Position numbers and translations under genes: made by a program. Below, piece after piece: positions 15,304 through 21,175 of a stretch of 21,175 nt of DNA (within the stretch, counting starts at the first letter, position 1; each line of letters opens with the position of its first letter). The stretch is from JAVBSX01 sp031549145 (GTDB lineage Bacteria; Planctomycetota; Planctomycetia; Pirellulales; Thermoguttaceae). Under the pieces are notes generated by a model, which saw nothing but the letters and a program-made list of their open reading frames with translations, was not told where the DNA came from and searched no databases. The stretch lies in NCBI GenBank assembly GCA_031549145.1, contig JAVBQI010000160.1, forward strand, positions 1-21,175. The letters are read 5' to 3'.

Positions 15304-17361
15304 ATGAAAACAAAATTACTGACGCTCCTGTTTTTTGTAGCGGCCGTTTGTCTCGTCTCGACGGCGGCGGCCCAAAGCTGGCTCCGGACGGAAACGGAAG
15401 AACTCAAGGGGGAATACGGGGAAATCGCGAAGACGCTTCAGACGACGAACGATGAGAACGTCCTGATCGAGATTCTCCAACAGCCGGGGACGGAGAACGA
15501 GATTCTCTTCCTCAAGATGCTCGCCTGCAAGCGGCTCGCGACCCACGGCACGAAAGCGGCGGTCCCGGTCCTCGCGGCGGCGCTGTCCGATGAGAAAATG
15601 TCGCACTATGCCCGTTACGCCCTGGAACCGATCCCGGGAACGGAAGTCGATAAGGCTCTTTGGGACGCGACGAAAACACTCAAAGGCAAACTGCTGATCG
15701 GCGTGATCAACAGTATCGGCATCCGGCGGCATCCGGGCGCGAACGATTATCTGATCGCGTTGATCGCGAGCGAAGACGCGGCGGGGCGGAACGACATCGA
15801 GGTCGCCCGGGCGGTCGCTGCCGCCTACGGGATGATCGCGTCCGGGGACGCGGTCCGATTTTACGCCGGCGGAATGTTGGACATGAACCTGGACGTGACC
15901 CCCGCCGATTTCCAACGGGCGGTTGCCGATGCGGCGTTCAACTGCGCGGAGATCATCCGGGCGAAAGGGGACACCGCCGATGCGGCCAGGATTTATCACA
16001 ATATCCCCGCGATTCCGATGATTAGCGATTTCCAAAAGGAATCGGCCGTGTATCACGAAATCCTGACACTGGGAGAAAAGGGGATCGACCTTTTGGTCAA
16101 GCAGATTCAGGGAACCGATTCGAAGATGTTCGGCGTCGCGATGAAGGCGGCCCGGGAACTCCCGGCGGGCGAAAAGGTGACCCAGGCGTTGGTCGGCGAA
16201 CTGACCGGGCTTTCGGATAAAGATCGCAAGGCCCAGTTGATCCTCGCGATCGGCGATCGGACCGATGCCGAATCGAAAAAGGTGTCCTTGCCGAAAATCG
16301 CGGAACTCGCGAAATCGGGCGACGCGGAGATTCGGCTCGCCGCGATCAAGTCGCTCAAGAATATCGGCGATTCCTCGGTTCTCGGAATGCTGATCGATGC
16401 GACGACCGATTCAAACGAAGAGGTTGCGGCGGCGGCGAAAGCGACCTTGGCCGAAATTCCGGGCAAGGAAGTCGACGATGCGATCGTCGCGATGCTCGCG
16501 AAAGACGACGCTCCCTCGAAGATCGCCGCGATCAAGCTGGTCGAAGAACGCCGGATCGTCCGGGCGTTTCCGGAACTGAAGAAGGCGGCCGAATCGGCCA
16601 ACCAGGACGTGCGACGGGCGGCCCTCTCGGCGATCTCCGAAGTCGTGACCCTGGCCGATCTCGCGATTTTGGTCGACATTCTCGCCGAGGCGAAAACTCC
16701 GGAAGAGATCGACGCCAACCAATGGGCGCTCAAGGCGGCCTGCTCGCGTATGCCGAAGGAAGAAGTCGCGGCCAAGGTCGTCGAGTTCATCAACAAGGCG
16801 GACGAGAAGGCGAAAATGAACCTGCTCGAAATCCTGATGCAAATCGGCGGAGAGACGGCCGTCAGGACGGTTTCCGATTACGCCTGGGGAACTTCCGATG
16901 CGCTCAAGGACAAGGCGACCGAACTTCTCGGAAAATGGCGTGATCCGGACGACGCGAACCGGGTTGCCGCCGTCTGCCTGAAGCTGGCGAAAGAAGCCCC
17001 GGACAAATACAAACTCCGCGGCCTTCGCGGTTACGTCCGGTATCCGCGGCAGTTTGCCATGGATGAGCCGCAGCGGATCGAGATGGTCAACCAGTACTTG
17101 AAGATCGCGGCCCGGCCGGAAGATAAGGCGCTTGTCTTCCAGGCGTTTACGAAATACCCCTCGGCCAAGATGTTGGAAGAAGTGATGAAGCTGGTCGATG
17201 ACCCCCAGGTCGGTGAGGACGCCTGCCAGGCCGCCGTTACGGTCGCCAACCGGATTCAAGGCGCGTCGCAGGCAACGGCCGATGCCATGAAAAAGGTGAT
17301 GAGCGTCTCGAAGAACGCCGATATTCTCGCGAGGGCGAAAGCGGTTCTCGATAAGCAGTAA
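15304..17361 (+). CDS. Exported HEAT-repeat protein
   Basis: This 685-residue predicted exported protein opens with a signal peptide (MKTKLLTLLFFVAAVCLVST, cleavage near AAA-QS at about 24). The rest is almost entirely helical, with repeated paired helices of HEAT/armadillo type. Clear units include LAKSGDAEIRLAAIKSLKNI, ATTDSNEEVAAAAKATLAEI and AESANQDVRRAALSAISEV. The repeat solenoid runs from about residue 35 to the C-terminus, and no heme-binding CxxCH, catalytic motif or second domain was seen. Its role is likely as a periplasmic protein-binding scaffold. The gene follows a Tat-exported oxidoreductase and is followed 25 bases later by copy 2 of the repeated terminator element. No Shine-Dalgarno site is visible; the leader is AT-rich. 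Confidence 0.88.
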   Translation: MKTKLLTLLFFVAAVCLVSTAAAQSWLRTETEELKGEYGEIAKTLQTTNDENVLIEILQQPGTENEILFLKMLACKRLATHGTKAAVPVLAAALSDEKMSHYARYALEPIPGTEVDKALWDATKTLKGKLLIGVINSIGIRRHPGANDYLIALIASEDAAGRNDIEVARAVAAAYGMIASGDAVRFYAGGMLDMNLDVTPADFQRAVADAAFNCAEIIRAKGDTADAARIYHNIPAIPMISDFQKESAVYHEILTLGEKGIDLLVKQIQGTDSKMFGVAMKAARELPAGEKVTQALVGELTGLSDKDRKAQLILAIGDRTDAESKKVSLPKIAELAKSGDAEIRLAAIKSLKNIGDSSVLGMLIDATTDSNEEVAAAAKATLAEIPGKEVDDAIVAMLAKDDAPSKIAAIKLVEERRIVRAFPELKKAAESANQDVRRAALSAISEVVTLADLAILVDILAEAKTPEEIDANQWALKAACSRMPKEEVAAKVVEFINKADEKAKMNLLEILMQIGGETAVRTVSDYAWGTSDALKDKATELLGKWRDPDDANRVAAVCLKLAKEAPDKYKLRGLRGYVRYPRQFAMDEPQRIEMVNQYLKIAARPEDKALVFQAFTKYPSAKMLEEVMKLVDDPQVGEDACQAAVTVANRIQGASQATADAMKKVMSVSKNADILARAKAVLDKQ

Positions 17362-17367
17362 TGCGTT

Positions 17368-17472
17368 CGCAATAATGAACGCTCGACGAGCCGGGGGCTG
17401 TGCCCCCGACAACCGCCAAGAAACACAGCTTTTGGCCGTCGTCGGGACCACAGGTCCCGGCTCGTTTTTTTT
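17368..17472 (+). terminator. Terminator-like palindromic element, copy 2
   Basis: An outer stem, ACGAGCCGGG (17386-17395) with CCCGGCTCGT (17456-17465), is followed by a T-run, and it contains the same GGGGGCTGTGCCCCC and GGGACCACAGGTCCC hairpins as the copy at 13563-13679. The spacer between the two arms differs from copy 1, while the arms and the left flank (CGCAATAATGAACG) are conserved. It lies between the HEAT-protein stop and the convergent methyltransferase stop at 17481, so it may serve both genes. Confidence 0.75.
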
Positions 17473-17480
17473 GTTTTCTG

Positions 17481-18275
17481 CTATCGATTTTTTAACACGA
17501 AGACGACATCTACCGAATCGTCGTCGAGTTCGGTCTCTTCAAACGAAAAATCGAACGTCGCCGCAAGCTCCAGCGATTCGATCTTTTGAAGCAGCGCGCG
17601 GAATTGCGGCAGCGTGTACGTCCGGAACGGGAAACGGTCGAACAGGGCGACCGTCCGGCTCGGCGTCGCGGCGTTGATCCGGAATTCGATCGTTTCAATC
17701 CGACGCCGCCGGTCCCAGGCGACACTCTTCAGTTCCGTGCTCAGCCCGAGCGAGCCGCGACGGCAGACCCAACGCTCGGAATCGCATTCGGCGACCCCTC
17801 GCGGCTTGAGATGAAACCCCAAAAGGTAGACGCCCCCGGGGCGCAAGGCTTCGGCGATCAGGCGGAGATGCTTTTCGGCCTGTTGTTCGGTCGTCAAATG
17901 ACAGAAACTGCTCACGAGGTTGAACGCCGCGTCGATCGGCTCCTCAAGCCCGAGATCGACGGCAATGTCTCCCAGTATCGCGGCCGGTACCAAGCCGTGC
18001 CGCCGCATTCGCCGGTTGCAAAACGCGACCGCTTTCGAGTTAAGGTCGAGCCCGGACACCGCGAAACCGTCTTTCGCCAACCGCCAAAGCAACCGGCCGG
18101 TCCCGCAAGCCGGCTCGAAGACCCACCGCACCCTGCCCTTCGCGAAATTTTCAAAGGCGTGATGCAAAAACCGATATTCCGCTTTCCAGGACGAATTGAA
18201 CAACACGTCGTAATAGGACGGATAATCGTAAACGTTCCCTTCGATCAAAACAATTTGAGATTGTAATGCGAACAT
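17481..18275 (-). CDS. Class I SAM-dependent methyltransferase
   Basis: Predicted cytoplasmic methyltransferase of 264 residues that uses S-adenosylmethionine; the acceptor is unknown. Motif I is VFEPACGTG (52-60), motif II is SGLDLNSKAV (about 74-83), and the region near ILGDIAVDLGL and AAFNLVSSFCHL (about 100-125) fits motifs III-IV, followed by LRPGGVYLLGFHL. The N-terminus YDYPSYYDVLF is the usual lead-in of this methyltransferase subgroup. The ATG at 18275 has no clear ribosome site, but no better in-frame start precedes the YDYPSYYD segment. It is convergent with the HEAT-protein gene and divergent from the hydrolase, with a hairpin-rich space of about 170 bases upstream. Confidence 0.88.
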   Translation of the reverse strand: MFALQSQIVLIEGNVYDYPSYYDVLFNSSWKAEYRFLHHAFENFAKGRVRWVFEPACGTGRLLWRLAKDGFAVSGLDLNSKAVAFCNRRMRRHGLVPAAILGDIAVDLGLEEPIDAAFNLVSSFCHLTTEQQAEKHLRLIAEALRPGGVYLLGFHLKPRGVAECDSERWVCRRGSLGLSTELKSVAWDRRRRIETIEFRINAATPSRTVALFDRFPFRTYTLPQFRALLQKIESLELAATFDFSFEETELDDDSVDVVFVLKNR

Positions 18276-18365
18276 TGGGAATCGGAAATGTAAGGGGACC
18301 CAGCAGGCCGATTATCTCATGCGAAAGCGGGAATATTTTGACCTTGTCCGATTTTGGAAAAAAAA

Positions 18366-18423
18366 GTAAGATACGCGATTCTGAAAAACGAGCCGCATTT
18401 CGCGGCGTTTTTTCGTATCTTAC
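18366..18423. terminator. Two-layer hairpin upstream of the hydrolase gene
   Basis: Outer arms TAAGATACG (18367-18375) and CGTATCTTA (18414-18422) enclose GCCGC-ATTT-CGCGGC, which is flanked by an A-run on the left and six T on the right. This reads as an intrinsic terminator in either direction. It ends 24 bases before the preferred hydrolase start, so on a plus-strand transcript it would sit in the leader and could act as an attenuator. Confidence 0.5.
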
Positions 18424-18446
18424 CCAATTTACACAATCAGCCGGCG

Positions 18447-19175
18447 ATGATTTACGAAGAGCGATTTATATTTTCCCCGGTCAGGTTCCCCGAAGGGCAA
18501 TGGGATCCGCTGCAAATCCCTTTTGCCTTTGAAGACGTCGACTTTTACACCGACGATGGGGTTCGGTTGCACGGCTGGTTGATTCCGCACGAAAATCCCG
18601 AAGCCCACGTTCTTTACTGTCACGGCAATGCGGGTAACCTGACCCATCGCATTTCGGCGGTCGAAAAATTCCGTCAAGAGCTCAAGGCAACCGTTTTCAT
18701 TTTCGATTATCGCGGTTTCGGACGGAGCGAGGGAACACCGACCCAACGCGGTCTGTATCACGACGCTTATGCGGCGAGAGACAAATTTTTCGAACTGTGC
18801 AAGCTCAAACCGGAAGAACTGCTCCTTTTCGGCCGTTCGATCGGGGCGGCTCTCGCCTTGGATCTGGGGATCGACCGGACGCCGAAAGGGTTGGTTTTGG
18901 AAAGCGCTTTTACCAGCCTTTCGCAATTGCCTTCGTTCCGCATCCCGCTGATTCCGTTGCATTGGCTGATCCGTTCGCGCTTCGAAACGGTCGAAAAAAT
19001 CAAGCAGTACCACGGCCCGTTGATCATCAACCATTGCGATCGTTCGGGCATGGTCCCGATCGAGCACGCCCAGCGGCTTTACCTCGCGGCAACCCGGGCC
19101 AAGCCGAAGTATCTCTGCACCGACCCTTCGCGGTTTTTCTCACTCCTCAACGAAGAAGTGCTGTTCCGGGTGTAA
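18447..19175 (+). CDS. Alpha/beta hydrolase, BEM46-like, with apparent loss of the catalytic His
   Basis: Predicted serine hydrolase-fold protein, 242 residues from the ATG at 18447 (MIYEERFIFSPVRFPEG). That start matches the usual family beginning; an ATG at 18354 would place the frame through a terminator-like hairpin. Family features are DGVRLHGWLIP, the oxyanion region YCHGNAGNLTHR, FIFDYRGFGRSEG and the nucleophile elbow GRSIG with Ser131. The acid residue fits Asp198 in NHCDRSGMVPIEHAQRLY. The expected C-terminal G(A/G)GH motif with the catalytic His is not present: the sequence ends YLCTDPSRFFSLLNEEVLFRV. No obvious signal peptide or N-terminal membrane helix is seen in this start. It may be inactive, use another residue, or be slightly decayed at its end. 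Confidence 0.8.
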   Translation: MIYEERFIFSPVRFPEGQWDPLQIPFAFEDVDFYTDDGVRLHGWLIPHENPEAHVLYCHGNAGNLTHRISAVEKFRQELKATVFIFDYRGFGRSEGTPTQRGLYHDAYAARDKFFELCKLKPEELLLFGRSIGAALALDLGIDRTPKGLVLESAFTSLSQLPSFRIPLIPLHWLIRSRFETVEKIKQYHGPLIINHCDRSGMVPIEHAQRLYLAATRAKPKYLCTDPSRFFSLLNEEVLFRV

Positions 19176-19230
19176 AGGCTTCAGACTTCACTGTCCTACC
19201 AGTCGCTGAGACTTGGCCTTTTTGGCAATA

Positions 19231-19357
19231 AAAAAGAGCCGTAAGTGTAGTCGGTACTCCGGCGTAACTTACGGACCTTGTACACGGTCCGGCCCCTGAA
19301 AATTCAGGCCCCGTACAAGGTCCGCAAGTTACGCTTCGCTACACTTGCGGCTCTTTT
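19231..19357. terminator. Long nested inverted repeat between convergent genes, bidirectional terminator-like
   Basis: Outer arms AAAAGAGCCG (19232-19241) and CGGCTCTTTT (19348-19357) continue through AAGTGTAG/CTACACTT. After a short mismatch there is a 21-bp inner stem with one mismatch (19263-19283 against 19313-19333) containing CGTAACTT and CGGACCTTGTAC, and a CCTGAA/TTCAGG tip. A or T runs on both sides suit termination of the hydrolase transcript from the left and the ilvB transcript from the right. It is much longer than a plain terminator and may be a MITE-like or REP-like element. Confidence 0.7.
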
Positions 19358-19402
19358 GCGCTCTGGTTCCGTACTTGCAACGTATTCCTGAAGCCTGACG
19401 CC

Positions 19403-21145
19403 CTACTCCCGGATCATGTCGAACACCGTCCCGCCGGGCGGGGTCATCGGCAAAACGTGCTCCTGGTACGGCACGAGCACATCGAGTAGGAACGGTTTCT
19501 CGCTCTTGAGCATCTTTTGAATCGCCCCGGGCAGCTCCTCCTTCTTGGAGACGTGCAGCGCTTCCCAGCCGTACCCTTTCGCGATCGTCACGAAATCGGG
19601 ATACCGCGTTTCGGGGCCGATCCCGACCCCTTTGCCAAAGGCTTCCGGATGGTCGATCGGTCCCAAATAGGTGTGCGCCCGGTTCGAAGCGTGAAACCGA
19701 TCCTCCCATTGAACCACCATTCCGAGGTGTTGGTTGTTCAACAGCATCACCTTGACCGGAATCTTTTCGCAGAAACAGGTGCCCATTTCCTGAATATTCA
19801 TTTGAAAGCTCCCGTCTCCGTCGATGTCGATCACGTTTTTCTCCGGGCAGGCGACCTTGGCCCCCATCGCGGCGGGCAGGCCGAACCCCATCGTCCCGAG
19901 CCCTCCGCTTGAGAGGAACGTCCGGGGCGTTTTGAAACCGTAAAATTGCGAGGTCCACATTTGGTGCTGGCCCACGCCGGTGCAGATGATCGCGCCCGAA
20001 TCCTTCGTCGCCTTCCAAAGTTCCCGGATAGCTTCCTGGGCGAGGATGTTCGGCGAATTCTGAAACTTGAGCGGCATCTCCGCCTTCCATTGGTCGATCC
20101 GGCGGGTCCAATCGGAAAGATCGGCTTTCGGGGGAGCAACGATCTTATTCAGCTCCGTGAGAAAAGACTTTGCATCGCTGATGATCGAAATGTTGCTCGA
20201 ACGGACCTTGTTGACCTCCGAAGGGTCGATATCGACATGCACGACCGTCGCGTTTTTCGCGAACTCGGAAATTTTTCCGGTCACCCGATCGCTAAAACGA
20301 GTCCCGATCGCGACCAACAAATCACAATCGTGAACGGCGTGATTCGCGTAGGCGGTTCCATGCATGCCGAGCATACCGAGGCTCAGCCGGTGCTCTCGCG
20401 GAAACGCGGACATCGCGGTCAAGGTCGTCGTCGTCGGGACGCCGGTTTTCTCGACCAGCTTGAACAATTCGGCGGCCGCGTTCGCGGTAATCACACCACC
20501 GCCGCCGCAAAAGACCGGCCGTTTCGCGTTCAGAATCGCGGCGGCCGTCCTTTCGATATCCGACTTGGAGGCGTGCGGCAGCGTCCCGTCGTACCCGGGC
20601 CGCTGCATCGGTTGCTCGAAATCCGGCACGATTTGGGTCGTCTGCACGTCCTTTGGAATGTCGACGAGCACCGGGCCCGGCCGGCCGGAGGTCGCGAGAT
20701 AAATCGCTTCCCGCATGATCCTCGCCAAATCGTTGACATCGGTCACCAAATAATGATGTTTCGTGATGCCGCGACAGACCTCGACCATCGGCGTTTCCTG
20801 AAACGCGTCGCTCCCGATCGACGGAACGGTCACTTGCCCGGTGATGATTAACAGCGGGATGCTGTCCATTTTCGCATCGGCGATCGGCGTCACGAGATTG
20901 GTCGCTCCCGGACCGCTCGTCGCCATACACACGCCGAGCTTGCCCGTCGCCCGGGCGTACCCCTGGGCCGCGAAGCCGCCCCCCTGCTCATGCCGGGGAA
21001 GAATGCCGCGAATCTTGTCCCGAAACCGGGTCAGCGCCTGGTGCAGCGGCATGCTGAACCCGCCCGGATAGGCGAAAATAACCTCGACCCCGGCGTTGAC
21101 GAGCGATTGAACGACGACGTCGGCGCCGTTCATGTTTTTCAACAT
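19403..21145 (-). CDS. ilvB: Acetolactate synthase, large catalytic subunit
   Basis: Thiamine-diphosphate enzyme joining two pyruvates (or pyruvate and 2-ketobutyrate) in the first common step of valine, leucine and isoleucine synthesis. The 580 residues from the ATG at 21145 cover all three domains. The N-terminal PYR domain has FAYPGG and PRHEQGGGFAAQGYARATGK with catalytic Glu53; the middle domain has PVFCGGGGV and AIGTRFSDRVTG. The C-terminal PP domain has SSGGLGTMGFGLPAAMGAK and the ThDP/Mg motif DGDGSFQMNIQE with Asp444. The frame stays open from 21145 to the window edge (KTASAPKIEP before the Met) and no ribosome site precedes this ATG, so the true start may lie outside the window. No ilvN (regulatory subunit) follows within the window. 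Confidence 0.95.
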   Translation of the reverse strand: MLKNMNGADVVVQSLVNAGVEVIFAYPGGFSMPLHQALTRFRDKIRGILPRHEQGGGFAAQGYARATGKLGVCMATSGPGATNLVTPIADAKMDSIPLLIITGQVTVPSIGSDAFQETPMVEVCRGITKHHYLVTDVNDLARIMREAIYLATSGRPGPVLVDIPKDVQTTQIVPDFEQPMQRPGYDGTLPHASKSDIERTAAAILNAKRPVFCGGGGVITANAAAELFKLVEKTGVPTTTTLTAMSAFPREHRLSLGMLGMHGTAYANHAVHDCDLLVAIGTRFSDRVTGKISEFAKNATVVHVDIDPSEVNKVRSSNISIISDAKSFLTELNKIVAPPKADLSDWTRRIDQWKAEMPLKFQNSPNILAQEAIRELWKATKDSGAIICTGVGQHQMWTSQFYGFKTPRTFLSSGGLGTMGFGLPAAMGAKVACPEKNVIDIDGDGSFQMNIQEMGTCFCEKIPVKVMLLNNQHLGMVVQWEDRFHASNRAHTYLGPIDHPEAFGKGVGIGPETRYPDFVTIAKGYGWEALHVSKKEELPGAIQKMLKSEKPFLLDVLVPYQEHVLPMTPPGGTVFDMIRE

Positions 21146-21175
21146 CGGTTCGATCTTCGGGGCAGAGGCGGTTTT

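Noticed and set aside
16411..17451. Open frame of 346 codons on the minus strand
   Set aside because: It is antisense to the HEAT-repeat gene and runs through the terminator-like element at 17386-17451.

Overview
The window looks like part of a Planctomycetota chromosome, probably one of the anaerobic or gut-type lineages. This is an inference from gene content and style: a very long exported protein built of repeated secretin N-terminal domains with Gly-rich tails, a Tat-exported Gfo/Idh/MocA oxidoreductase next to an exported HEAT-repeat protein, an exported GH36-type glycosidase, weak or missing Shine-Dalgarno sites at many starts, moderately high GC, and scattered single genes separated by palindromic intergenic repeats. 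No rRNA, tRNA or CRISPR array was seen.

Layout. 1-780 is a graveyard of signalling-gene pieces: an ISAs1-type transposase fragment running off the left edge, a HAMP/chemoreceptor-like fragment (both minus) and a frameshifted histidine kinase fragment (plus). 781-2916 (minus) is an intact hybrid histidine kinase with a periplasmic Cache-type sensor. 3145-3735 (minus) is an unrecognised, AT-richer cytoplasmic protein. 3814-5826 (minus) is a secreted GH36-like alpha-galactosidase. 6050-6481 (plus) is a decayed RecG-like/AlbA_2 ATP-binding regulator, followed by a 61-codon GTG-start Lys/Ala-rich protein (6546-6731) and a REP-like inverted pair. 6975-10265 (minus) is the secretin-N-domain protein.

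10266-11028 has no convincing gene. It holds a candidate promoter for each flanking gene and a block of strong hairpins bracketed by inverted GCGGAGACGCG repeats and a 21-bp direct repeat. Plus-strand genes follow: tyrosyl-tRNA synthetase, an aldo/keto reductase fused to a ferredoxin-like domain, the Gfo/Idh/MocA oxidoreductase and the HEAT-repeat protein. 17481-18275 (minus) is a SAM methyltransferase and 18447-19175 (plus) an alpha/beta hydrolase. A long nested palindrome separates the hydrolase from the convergent acetolactate synthase large subunit (ilvB, minus), whose true N-terminus may lie beyond the right edge.

No operon-scale new system is evident. Most genes appear to be single transcription units with housekeeping or carbohydrate-related roles. 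The most unusual content is between genes: at least six distinct palindromic or repeat structures in about 21 kb. These include a roughly 110-bp terminator-like element present twice in the same orientation just after two unrelated genes, and a pair of inverted heptanucleotide (GRCTRTA) x4 arrays.
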